From contig JABDQZ010000044.1 in NCBI GenBank assembly GCA_013041975.1, positions 1 to 12,134 on the forward strand: DNA of 12,134 nt, written 5' to 3'. Position 1 is the first letter of the stretch. Each line of letters opens with the position of its first letter. Source of the DNA: Gammaproteobacteria bacterium (GTDB taxonomy: Bacteria > Pseudomonadota > Gammaproteobacteria > Chromatiales > Chromatiaceae). Positions 1-6,170 of the stretch are shown here, one piece after another. Position numbers and translations under genes: made by a program. The notes beneath the pieces are model-generated. The model was given only the letters and a program-made list of their open reading frames with translations, was not told the origin of the DNA and searched no databases.

Positions 1-550
1 ACCCCATTCCGGTCAAACCCAGCCCCCAGCCAATAATGCAGGCAATAATCAGAGGATTAACCAGCAATTCACGCACAAAGGCCCGCATGCTTCTGGCTGC
101 ACTGTTACCCCAGATAACGAAGACTGAAACACAGGCCACGTTGATCAACACCACCATGAAACCAACAGCGATTGAACCCTTAGCCAGGCCCGCCGCGCCA
201 TATAAGCCCTGGGCAACTGCCAGCGCAATATAGGTATTGAAACGCACCCCTCCCTGAAAAACCGAGGTAAACGTTGCATCTGAATCCGCACGACGCAGCA
301 AATGCCAGAGAACCAGCACCGTGGCTGATAGCAAAAGTGTGGCAAAAATAACCAGCAACATTGAATGCCAGTCACTGCCCTGCAAATTCTGACGCGACAA
401 TGTATGAATCAGTAACGAGGGAAATAGAATGTAGTAGGTAAGTTTTTCAATTCCACTCCATGCTGCATCGGGCAAAAAAGTGGTTTTGCGCAACACATAG
501 CCAATGATGATCAATGTCATCACCGGTGAAAGTGCGATGAGAAAATTCAT
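1..550 (-). CDS. AEC (auxin efflux carrier) family permease, N-terminal part, truncated by window edge
   Basis: Reading leftward from the ATG at 550-548 gives an uninterrupted frame of 183 codons to the window edge. It begins MNFLIALSPVMTLIIIGYVL and is mostly hydrophobic. About five or six membrane segments are present, with short polar loops such as LRKTTFLPDAAW and RRADSDATF. The stretches FQGGVRFNTYIALA and ELLVNPLIIACIIGWGLGL match the conserved pattern of AEC proteins, inner-membrane carriers often linked to export or exchange of small organic acids; the substrate cannot be told from sequence. Family members are usually near 300 residues, so the C-terminal part lies outside. The start is supported by an in-frame TAA two codons upstream; no clear Shine-Dalgarno is seen. 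It diverges from the MFS gene at 666, leaving 115 bp for two promoters. Confidence 0.85.
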   Translation of the reverse strand, partial: MNFLIALSPVMTLIIIGYVLRKTTFLPDAAWSGIEKLTYYILFPSLLIHTLSRQNLQGSDWHSMLLVIFATLLLSATVLVLWHLLRRADSDATFTSVFQGGVRFNTYIALAVAQGLYGAAGLAKGSIAVGFMVVLINVACVSVFVIWGNSAARSMRAFVRELLVNPLIIACIIGWGLGLTGMG

Positions 551-665
551 GCTTTATTTTTCGTCAGCATATTAAGCACCTGCATGCTTTGAATTGAAAA
601 AACAATGTTGGCAACGACTGTAAAACCTATATGCTCTATTAGACAACAACTTAAAAATAATAAAT

Positions 666-1841
666 ATGGCCAATCAGCTGGATCGCTTAAAGGTGCTCAG
701 TGCTGGGATCATCAGTCTTATCCTGATGCTGGGTATTGCGCGTTTTTCCTATACACCAATGTTACCTTTGATGCAGGCCCAGGCAGGACTGGGTATCTCG
801 GAAGGTGGCTGGCTGGCTGCCATTAACTACATCGGCTATCTAAGCGGGGCGATTATTGCAGCTTCCATCAGTGATCTTCAGCTTAAGGACAAGCTCTATC
901 GCATAGGTCTGGTTGTCGCAGTTCTCACAACCTGGATGATGGGTATCAGTGACAACTTCTGGTTATGGTCGGCCTCACGTTTTCTCGCCGGTTTAAGCAG
1001 TGCTGCCGGGTTACTGATAGGCTCCGGCCTGATCATGAACTGGCTGATTCGACATGATTTTCGCAGTGAACTGGGTATTCATTTTGGTGGTCTTGGATTG
1101 GGTATCGCCTTCTGCGCCATCATAGTAGAGTTAACACTTACTCACCTGTCGTGGTCCGAACAATGGTATCTGATGACCATCGCCGGTCTATTCTTGATGA
1201 TTCCCGCATGGGGCTGGCTACCAAAACCTGACGCTTCGGGAATAACACAATCAGGTAATACCATGCAGGACAATCCTCCCGGAAAACGTTTCCTGCAAAC
1301 CTTCATGATTGTCTATTTTTGTGCCGGCGTGGGTTATGTTGTCAGCGCTACCTTTATCGTTGATATTGTCAACGAGCTGCCGGGAATGGAAGGCAAGGGC
1401 GCATGGACGTTTATGGTAATAGGCCTGGCCGCAGCGCCAGCCTGCATCGTGTGGGACCTTATCGCCAGGAAAGTCGGCGACATCAACGCATTGATCATGG
1501 CATTTTTGCTCAAGATAGTTGCTGTACTGATTCCTGCCCTGACAGCCAATATCTTTCTGGTGATGATCAGTGCTGCACTGTTTGGCGCTACCTTTCTCGG
1601 CATCGTCAGCCTGGTGCTCAGCATGGCCGGACGTTACTATCCGACCAAGCCTGCCAAAATGATGGGCAAGATGACTATCTCGTATGGAATCGCCCAGATC
1701 GCTGCACCTGCAATTACCGGAATGATTGCCGAATACAGTGATGGCAGTTACAGCAATGGCCTGTATCTGGCTACGGGGATGTTGATTATTGGGTCAATAC
1801 TGATGTTCAGACTCAAAGCCCTGGAACAAAAAGCAGCCTGA
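666..1841 (+). CDS. YbfB/YjiJ-family MFS transporter
   Basis: The 391-residue protein is hydrophobic throughout, with roughly twelve membrane segments. A polar central loop at about residues 185-210 (PKPDASGITQSGNTMQDN) fits the usual 6+6 arrangement of the major facilitator superfamily. The N-terminus (LGIARFSYTPMLPLMQ) and the stretch SEGGWLAAINYIGYLSGA are typical of the YbfB/YjiJ branch, predicted inner-membrane transporters of unknown substrate. Length is normal and the frame is intact. The ATG at 666 follows an AT-rich leader without a convincing Shine-Dalgarno. The downstream stretch to 1906 shows no convincing hairpin terminator, only an AT-rich run at about 1890-1900. Family assignment is firm; function is not known. 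Confidence 0.88.
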   Translation: MANQLDRLKVLSAGIISLILMLGIARFSYTPMLPLMQAQAGLGISEGGWLAAINYIGYLSGAIIAASISDLQLKDKLYRIGLVVAVLTTWMMGISDNFWLWSASRFLAGLSSAAGLLIGSGLIMNWLIRHDFRSELGIHFGGLGLGIAFCAIIVELTLTHLSWSEQWYLMTIAGLFLMIPAWGWLPKPDASGITQSGNTMQDNPPGKRFLQTFMIVYFCAGVGYVVSATFIVDIVNELPGMEGKGAWTFMVIGLAAAPACIVWDLIARKVGDINALIMAFLLKIVAVLIPALTANIFLVMISAALFGATFLGIVSLVLSMAGRYYPTKPAKMMGKMTISYGIAQIAAPAITGMIAEYSDGSYSNGLYLATGMLIIGSILMFRLKALEQKAA

Positions 1842-1906
1842 TCAACCCAGAAATTTTCTCCATGCAGCCATTACTACGCATACAGTCCTAAATATTTTTT
1901 ACCTGA

Positions 1907-1920
1907 TTGATCCATATCAG
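1907..1920 (+). promoter_or_regulatory. Candidate FNR/Anr binding site
   Basis: The 14-mer TTGATCCATATCAG matches the FNR/Anr consensus TTGAT-N4-ATCAA at nine of ten defined positions, the last base being G. It lies 64 bp before the ATG of the SpoIIAA-like gene. The nearest -10-like hexamer is TATACA at 1952-1957. That would put the box centre near -50 rather than the usual -41.5 for FNR activation, so the promoter geometry is not ideal. One such match could also arise by chance. Confidence 0.45.
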
Positions 1921-1983
1921 ATTATTTTGGGAAACGTCACAAACGAAGTGCTATACACCCATAAAGCAACGGAGGACTTCGTC

Positions 1984-2367
1984 ATGGAAATTGTCAGGCA
2001 TGGTTTATCGGTAGGTATTGCCCGGACAGGCAATCATGATTTTTCACTGGATATCAAGGCATCAGGAAAATTAACCCACGCTGATTATGAAATTATCAAT
2101 CCCCTGGTGGACTCAGCGATGCATGCGGTAAAGGATGCCAAAGTCAAAGTATTGTTTGATGCCATGGAACTGGAAGGCTGGGATTTGCGTGCTGCCTGGG
2201 ATGATTTCAAATTCGGCCTTAAACATAATAATGAATTTGAAAAAATCGCTATCTACGGTAATCAACAATGGCTGGAAACATCCGCCAAAGTGGCATCATG
2301 GTTTTTGTCAGGAGAAGTGCAGTACTTCGACAACCTCGGAGATGCATTTAAATGGCTGCATGACTGA
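1984..2367 (+). CDS. SpoIIAA-like (STAS-fold) protein
   Basis: This 127-residue soluble protein begins MEIVRHGLSVGIARTG. It matches the SpoIIAA-like family (DUF3478): the LDIKASGKLTHADYEIINPLVDSAM segment, the DAMELEGWDLRAAWDDFKFGLKHNNEFEKIAIYG core and the C-terminal FLSGEVQYFDNLGDAFKWL helix. The fold resembles anti-sigma-factor antagonists and lipid-binding STAS/CRAL-TRIO proteins, but the biological role is unknown. The start is set by a strong Shine-Dalgarno GGAGG at 1971-1975, 8 bases before the ATG. A longer frame opens with TTG at 1927, has no ribosome site and exceeds the usual family length, so I reject it. A candidate FNR box lies upstream, hinting at control by oxygen. No partner gene is adjacent on the same strand. 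Confidence 0.85.
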   Translation: MEIVRHGLSVGIARTGNHDFSLDIKASGKLTHADYEIINPLVDSAMHAVKDAKVKVLFDAMELEGWDLRAAWDDFKFGLKHNNEFEKIAIYGNQQWLETSAKVASWFLSGEVQYFDNLGDAFKWLHD

Positions 2368-2476
2368 ATCAACAACTCAATATCGCTACGACACGGAAGC
2401 AGCTCCCCCCAAGGGGCGCCTGCAAGGATGAGGGCGCTAAAGCGACGCAGATGCCAATACCGAAAGGAAAAAGCAG
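2368..2476. other. Convergent intergenic gap between the SpoIIAA-like gene and thiC
   Basis: This 109-bp gap holds the 3' ends of two converging genes. Its middle (about 2398-2445) is clearly GC-richer than the flanks. It contains a tight CCCC-AA-GGGG inverted repeat at 2407-2416 and a GCGCC/GGCGC repeat around 2416-2436. Neither is followed by a T-run on either strand, so I do not call a terminator. No coding frame is supported here. Confidence 0.4.
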
Positions 2477-4369
2477 TTAGATTTCCTTGTAGATTTCAGC
2501 ACCCTGCTTGAGAAATTCTTCAGATTTTTCTTTCATGCCTTCTTCGACAGCCACACCAATGTTCTTGAACTTGTGAGACGCGGCATAGTCACGTACATCC
2601 TGGGTTATTTTCATCGAACAGAAATGCGGGCCACACATGGAGCAAAAATGTGCAACCTTGGCTGAATCCTTGGGTAAAGTCTCATCGTGCATTTCCTGCG
2701 CTTTTTCCGGATCAAGACCAAGATTGAACTGGTCCTCCCAGCGGAATTCAAAACGTGCTTTTGACAGGGCATTATCACGTACCTGCGCACCAGGCAGCCC
2801 CTTTGCCAGGTCAGCCGCATGGGCAGCCAGCTTGTAGGTAATGATGCCATCACGCACATCGTTTTTATCCGGCAAGCCAAGATGTTCTTTGGGCGTGACA
2901 TAACAAAGCATTGCCGTGCCATACCAACCTATTTGAGCCGCACCAATACCTGAAGTGATATGGTCATAACCGGGGGCAATATCAGTCACCAGAGGACCGA
3001 GTGTATAGAACGGCGCTTCAAAACAGTCGCGCAGCTCTTTTTCCATGTTTTCCTTGATCATCTGCATTGGCACATGGCCCGGACCTTCAATCATCACCTG
3101 CACATCATGTTCCCAGGCAATTTTTGTCAGTTCCCCCAGTGTTTCCAGCTCGCCAAACTGCGCAGCATCATTGGCATCAGCCTGGCACCCGGGACGCAGC
3201 CCATCACCCAGTGAAAAGGCCACATCATAGGCTTTCATGATTTCGCAGATTTGCTCGAAATGGGTATAGAGGAAATTCTCTTCATGGTGTGCCAGACACC
3301 ATTTGGCCAGAATTGAACCACCACGCGAGACGATGCCGGTGACACGATCTGCGGTCAGTGGTACATAGCGCAACAACACGCCGGCATGAATGGTGAAATA
3401 ATCAACACCCTGCTCCGCCTGCTCGATCAATGTGTCACGCATGATTTCCCAGGTCAGGTCTTCAGACTTGCCGTTTACCTTTTCCAGTGCCTGATAAATG
3501 GGCACCGTACCAATTGGCATGGGTGAGTTGCGCAAAATCCATTCACGGGTTTCGTGAATGTTTTTACCGGTGGAAAGGTCCATCAAGGTATCCCCACCCC
3601 AGCGGGCTGACCAGGCCATTTTCTCAACTTCTTCTTCAATCGATGAGGTCACCGCAGAATTACCAATATTGGTATTTACTTTTACGCGGAAGTTGCGGCC
3701 AATAATCATTGGCTCCAGCTCCGGATGGTTGATGTTTGATGGAATAATGGCACGACCTGCCGCTATTTCTGAACGTACAAATTCAGGCGTCACTTCATCA
3801 GGAATATTGGCACCAAAGCTCTGCCCTGCATGCTGTTTGAGATATTTCGCATAACGGGGATCGGCACGCATTTCGTTGAGTCGCTGATTTTCCCGAATAG
3901 CCACAAATTCCATTTCAGGTGTGATAACGCCCTGGCGCGCATAGTGCATCTGGGTAACATTTTTTTCGGCTTTTGCGCGACGTGGAGCCCGGATATGCTC
4001 AAAGCGCAGGTGTTGCAGCTCATCATTGCTCTGACGCTCCTGCCCGTAGCTTGAAGTTGGCCCATCAAGCTGTTCGGTATCTGCACGCTCTTCGATCCAT
4101 TTAGAACGTAAATCAGGCATGCCTTTCAAAAGGTCAATGGAAACATCCGGGTCGGTAAATGGCCCTGAAGTATCGTAAACAGTAATCGGTGGATTATCTT
4201 CCGGTTCTGCCGTTGTCGTTGTCTGAGACTGGGAAACCTCGCGCATGGGCACCTGAATATCAGGACGGGAGCCTTCGATATAAATCTTTTTTGACCCGGG
4301 AAACGGACGCGTTACATCCTCGGACAGGCGGTTGGCTTTTTCGATAAAATCTTCAGGTATTGCGCTCAT
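2477..4369 (-). CDS. thiC: Phosphomethylpyrimidine synthase ThiC
   Basis: ThiC is a cytoplasmic radical-SAM enzyme. It rearranges 5-aminoimidazole ribotide into hydroxymethylpyrimidine phosphate, the pyrimidine half of thiamine. The 630-residue product matches E. coli ThiC in length. The N-terminal domain carries YDTSGPFTDP. The barrel carries GVDYFTIHAGVLLRYVPLT, SRGGSI, GDGLRPGC and EGPGHVPMQMI. The C-terminal CX2CX4C motif (Cys576, Cys579, Cys584) binds the [4Fe-4S] cluster used to cleave SAM. The frame can be extended 13 residues to an ATG at 4408, but the ATG at 4369 is chosen: it has AGGAG at 4379-4375 with 5-base spacing and gives the family start (MSAIPEDFIEKA). The upstream extension would run into the riboswitch leader. 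Expression is very probably under TPP riboswitch control. No other thi gene is nearby, so it appears monocistronic. Confidence 0.98.
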   Translation of the reverse strand: MSAIPEDFIEKANRLSEDVTRPFPGSKKIYIEGSRPDIQVPMREVSQSQTTTTAEPEDNPPITVYDTSGPFTDPDVSIDLLKGMPDLRSKWIEERADTEQLDGPTSSYGQERQSNDELQHLRFEHIRAPRRAKAEKNVTQMHYARQGVITPEMEFVAIRENQRLNEMRADPRYAKYLKQHAGQSFGANIPDEVTPEFVRSEIAAGRAIIPSNINHPELEPMIIGRNFRVKVNTNIGNSAVTSSIEEEVEKMAWSARWGGDTLMDLSTGKNIHETREWILRNSPMPIGTVPIYQALEKVNGKSEDLTWEIMRDTLIEQAEQGVDYFTIHAGVLLRYVPLTADRVTGIVSRGGSILAKWCLAHHEENFLYTHFEQICEIMKAYDVAFSLGDGLRPGCQADANDAAQFGELETLGELTKIAWEHDVQVMIEGPGHVPMQMIKENMEKELRDCFEAPFYTLGPLVTDIAPGYDHITSGIGAAQIGWYGTAMLCYVTPKEHLGLPDKNDVRDGIITYKLAAHAADLAKGLPGAQVRDNALSKARFEFRWEDQFNLGLDPEKAQEMHDETLPKDSAKVAHFCSMCGPHFCSMKITQDVRDYAASHKFKNIGVAVEEGMKEKSEEFLKQGAEIYKEI

Positions 4370-4371
4370 TT

Positions 4372-4391
4372 TTTCTCCTGCGGCTGGAAAG
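4372..4391 (-). promoter_or_regulatory. thiC ribosome binding site and possible riboswitch expression platform
   Basis: The thiC Shine-Dalgarno AGGAG (4379-4375) lies in GGAGAAA, which can pair with TTTCC just upstream (4390-4386) to form a small sequestering hairpin with one bulge. The CAGCC between them (4386-4382) is complementary to GGCTG in the 3' strand of riboswitch P1 (4418-4414). This suggests a switch. When TPP closes P1, the Shine-Dalgarno hairpin can form; without TPP, GGCTG pairs with CAGCC and frees it. The pairings are visible in the sequence; the mechanism is inferred. Confidence 0.4.
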
Positions 4392-4412
4392 TGAACGCAA
4401 AACGACATGCAT

Positions 4413-4494
4413 TCAGCCTCCCTACGCCAGTATTGACTGGATCAGGTTCCAAGGGACTATCTCAGCCTGAAAATATTCAGGCACCCCTGGCTGA
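4413..4494 (-). promoter_or_regulatory. TPP riboswitch (THI box) of thiC
   Basis: Read on the minus strand, the leader of thiC shows the conserved blocks of the thiamine pyrophosphate aptamer in order: AGGGGTGC, GGCTGAGAT, CCCTTGGAACCTGATC, then the hairpin CCAGT-CAAT-ACTGG and GCGTAGGGAGGC. The closing stem P1 is a perfect TCAGCC/GGCTGA (4494-4489 with 4418-4413). P3 is visible as CCTGA/TCAGG. TPP binding represses thiamine synthesis genes in this family. The aptamer ends 43 bases before the thiC ATG, a spacing that suits translational control. No hairpin with a T-run lies between it and the gene. Confidence 0.97.
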
Positions 4495-4509
4495 CTTATA
4501 TATTCTGTC

Positions 4510-4538
4510 ACGTTAATGGATGAGGGGTTAGTTTTCAA
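4510..4538 (-). promoter_or_regulatory. Weak candidate promoter for the thiC leader
   Basis: On the minus strand, TTGAAA (4538-4533) and TAACGT (4515-4510) are separated by 17 bases. They would start transcription near 4503, just before riboswitch P1. The -35 is good but the -10 matches only three of six consensus bases. The more AT-rich TATATA at 4502-4497 would place the start inside the aptamer. The call rests mainly on position. Confidence 0.28.
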
Positions 4539-4564
4539 CCAGTTATTAAGCTTACATCGAGACC

Positions 4565-4679
4565 GGAAAGAGGACTACACCCGCTGTTTTCAGTGCCGCT
4601 GTGAATGCATCCATGCAAGCTCTTCCTCGGCATCCATGCCTCGTAATGCCCTGAAAGCAGCGGGTGTAGTCCTCTTTCC
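4565..4679 (+). repeat. Structured inverted-repeat element 1: 29-bp arms around a two-hairpin core
   Basis: The arms at 4565-4593 and 4651-4679 are reverse complements over 29 bases. The only departure is position 4587 against 4657, which still makes a G-T wobble. The 57-base core (4594-4650) reads GTGAAT at 4601-4606, then hairpin TGCAT-CC-ATGCA (4606-4617), then GCTCT (4619-4623), then hairpin GGCAT-CC-ATGCC (4629-4640). Both hairpins present CATCCATG at their tips. The core is related to that of the element at 4718-4825, read on the other strand, although the arms are unrelated. It lies upstream of the predicted thiC promoter and so probably outside the thiC transcript. I recognise no named family. 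From memory, cores rich in CATCCATG occur between genes in other gammaproteobacteria. The minus-strand reading frame across it is a by-product of the inverted repeat and is not called as a gene. Confidence 0.9.
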
Positions 4680-4717
4680 CCAACAATTATGGTGAGAAAA
4701 TCACTCTTAATCTTGAG

Positions 4718-4825
4718 GGAATATGAGCCCTGTGCCTTTCCAGACCGTTCGGCCACAGGGATGTGGCCGAGAGCCTCCATGGATGGATTCACGGCGCGTC
4801 TGGAAAGGCACAGGGCTCATATTCC
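4718..4825 (-). repeat. Structured inverted-repeat element 2: 28-bp perfect arms around a two-hairpin core
   Basis: The arms at 4718-4745 and 4798-4825 are perfect reverse complements over 28 bases, and their sequence is unrelated to the arms of element 1. Read on the minus strand, the 52-base core gives GTGAAT (4792-4787), hairpin TCCAT-CC-ATGGA (4787-4776), GCTCT (4774-4770), then a 9-bp hairpin TCGGCCACA/TGTGGCCGA (4770-4749) with a TCCC loop. Order, spacing and tip sequences (CATCCATG and CATCCCTG) match element 1, but the paired bases differ, so structure is kept while sequence changes. The orientation is opposite to element 1, with 38 bases between them. The right arm ends 11 bases before the -35 box of the methyltransferase promoter. 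A frame opening at 4689 crosses the element but is not credible coding. Confidence 0.9.
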
Positions 4826-4836
4826 ATTCCCCAATT

Positions 4837-4864
4837 TTGACCTTCACCAGGAACCGAGTAAAAT
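4837..4864 (+). promoter_or_regulatory. Sigma-70-type promoter of the methyltransferase gene
   Basis: TTGACC (4837-4842) and TAAAAT (4859-4864) are 16 bases apart and each differs from the consensus hexamer at one position. Transcription would begin near 4871, leaving a leader of about 28 bases before the ATG at 4899. It sits directly right of element 2, which is therefore excluded from the predicted transcript. Confidence 0.6.
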
Positions 4865-4898
4865 CCACCAAGAATATTCAGACAGAGCGAGACCCCTC

Positions 4899-5561
4899 AT
4901 GACCGAGAACAGCTACGAACAGGCCCGTTTTAACATGGTTGAACAACAGGTTCGCCCCTGGGAAGTTATGGACCCACGGGTTTTACAGGTTATGCAGGAA
5001 TTACCCCGGGAAAATTTCGTCTCCGATGAATACAAGGGACTGGCCTATGCCGACATAGAAGTTCCACTGGCAAATGGTCATCACATGCTCAAGCCCGTCA
5101 TCGTGGGGCGTTTGCTTCAGGCTTTGAATATCAAACCCACAGACACCATACTGGAAATCGGCACTGGCAGCGGCTATGTAACGGCGTGTCTTGCACGTCT
5201 GGGCAAGCAGGTAACCAGCATCGAGATTGATAACGAAATTGCCACCCAGGCTGCTGGTAATCTGGCAACCCTGGATCTCAACAATATTATCCTGCAGATC
5301 AATGATGGCATTCACACAATCCCGGGGACAGCTCCTTTTGATGTCATTGCTGTCACTGCCAATATCCCTGATTGCAAGAACATACTGCCAAAGGAACTCA
5401 ATGACGGTGGTCGCCTGTTCATGATTACCGGTAACAGCCCCAATATGTCCGCACAGCTCACTACCCGCATTCATGGTGACAATTTCAGAACGGAAACCCT
5501 GTTTGAAACTGAAATAGAAACCCTTGAAAGTGTTCCAGCAAAAGAAGCTTTCAGTTTTTAA
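4899..5561 (+). CDS. pcm: Protein-L-isoaspartate O-methyltransferase family protein (Pcm-like)
   Basis: The 220-residue protein is a class I SAM-dependent methyltransferase of the PCMT family, which methylates isoaspartyl residues in damaged proteins. The start MTENSYEQARFNMVEQQVRPW and the segment LPRENFVSDEYKGLAYADIEVPL are typical of the family. SAM motif I is LEIGTGSGYVTACLARLG at about residues 85-102, and the acidic end of strand 2 is SIEID. The post-motif is VTANIP, and NDGGRLFMITG precedes the C-terminal strands. It belongs to the shorter branch in which the canonical GQTISQP block is altered, here NGHHMLKP. Its substrate may therefore differ from classical Pcm. The frame is open back to 4689, but that extension runs through an inverted-repeat element and the promoter, so the ATG at 4899 is chosen. 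The hemerythrin gene follows after 71 bp. Confidence 0.85.
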   Translation: MTENSYEQARFNMVEQQVRPWEVMDPRVLQVMQELPRENFVSDEYKGLAYADIEVPLANGHHMLKPVIVGRLLQALNIKPTDTILEIGTGSGYVTACLARLGKQVTSIEIDNEIATQAAGNLATLDLNNIILQINDGIHTIPGTAPFDVIAVTANIPDCKNILPKELNDGGRLFMITGNSPNMSAQLTTRIHGDNFRTETLFETEIETLESVPAKEAFSF

Positions 5562-5594
5562 ATCAGGATCTATTGCCTACCCTGTTTTTGATTC

Positions 5595-5612
5595 GCTGGT
5601 CCAGGCACCAGC
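5595..5612 (+). other. Small hairpin between the methyltransferase and hemerythrin genes
   Basis: GCTGGT and ACCAGC pair across a 6-base loop (CCAGGC) in the 71-bp spacer. No T-run follows on the plus strand, so it is not a standard intrinsic terminator. It could affect translation or stability of a joint transcript, but may be chance. Confidence 0.25.
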
Positions 5613-5632
5613 CGGACATGGAATGACGAAAA

Positions 5633-6166
5633 GTGCCCAATTCCACGCTTGATCGGCTCATGCCCGAACCCGCTCCTGATTTCGCTAAGCCTCTTGAGCT
5701 GTTAGAGGCCTGTCATGCAAAAATCCGCCAGCACTGCCAGCTTCTTGTTGATCTATGTACGTACCTGGAAACTCATTCGCCAGATGAAGATGCCCATGCC
5801 ACCTGCAAAAAACTCTACCGTTACTTTTCTGTATCAGTCCCTCACCATCATAAAGATGAGGAGCAAGGCCTGTTTCCTCTACTGCTGGCATCTCCCCAAC
5901 TCAGCCAGGATATCACTGCGCTCATCAGCAAACTGAAACTGGAACATTTTGAACTGGACAAACTCTGGTTAAAATTTGAACCTGTTGTGAAAAACACTGA
6001 CCTGGTCACTCTCGCCATTATGACCAATCAGGCCCGCATGCTGCAGCAAAGCTATGATCAACATATTGAACAGGAAAACGCACTGCTGTTACCAGCCGCA
6101 GAGCAACTTCTTAAAACCGAGCAGTTACACAGACTGGGTCAACAAATGAAAACGAGAAGACAATAA
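5633..6166 (+). CDS. Hemerythrin HHE-domain protein
   Basis: The 177-residue soluble protein is a four-helix hemerythrin-like domain that should hold a non-haem di-iron centre. Candidate iron ligands lie in the expected order: His28 (EACHAKIRQH), His72/His73 with Glu76/Glu77 (PHHHKDEEQGLFP), His105 (LEHFELDKLW), then His144 and Glu148 (YDQHIEQENALLLP). Members of this family bind oxygen or nitric oxide or sense iron or redox state; the specific role cannot be told. The frame opens with GTG at 5633, with a weak GGA at 5620-5622. An in-frame ATG at 5660 (MPEPAPDF) is possible and would keep every ligand. It follows the methyltransferase on the same strand by 71 bp and may be co-transcribed. It converges on waaA with a 28-bp gap. 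Confidence 0.88.
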   Translation: MPNSTLDRLMPEPAPDFAKPLELLEACHAKIRQHCQLLVDLCTYLETHSPDEDAHATCKKLYRYFSVSVPHHHKDEEQGLFPLLLASPQLSQDITALISKLKLEHFELDKLWLKFEPVVKNTDLVTLAIMTNQARMLQQSYDQHIEQENALLLPAAEQLLKTEQLHRLGQQMKTRRQ

Positions 6167-6170
6167 CGAC

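Noticed and set aside
594..640. Promoters for the MFS gene built on TTGAAA (594) or TTGGCA (608)
   Set aside because: No -10 hexamer lies at an acceptable distance from either, so a specific site is not called.
1927..1983. 19-residue upstream extension of the SpoIIAA-like gene from TTG
   Set aside because: It has no ribosome site, while the ATG at 1984 has GGAGG at ideal spacing and gives the normal family length.
4370..4408. 13-residue upstream extension of thiC from the ATG at 4408
   Set aside because: The ATG at 4369 has a clear AGGAG and matches known ThiC starts. The extension would translate the riboswitch expression region.
4535..4792. 85-residue minus-strand reading frame across both elements
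   Set aside because: It consists mostly of inverted-repeat sequence, has no family resemblance, and lies between divergent promoters.
4565..4825. Integron attC sites, REP/RAYT repeats or a retron msd
   Set aside because: No integron integrase, cassette array, RAYT transposase or reverse transcriptase is in the window. No attC core sites or REP-type tetranucleotides were recognised, and the arms are too long and too perfect.
4565..4825. CRISPR array
   Set aside because: There are only two elements, inverted to each other and with different arms. No regular direct repeats or cas genes are present.
4689..4898. 70-residue N-terminal extension of the methyltransferase frame
   Set aside because: It runs through inverted-repeat element 2 and a good promoter. 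The family start is MTENSYEQARFNMVEQQ at 4899.
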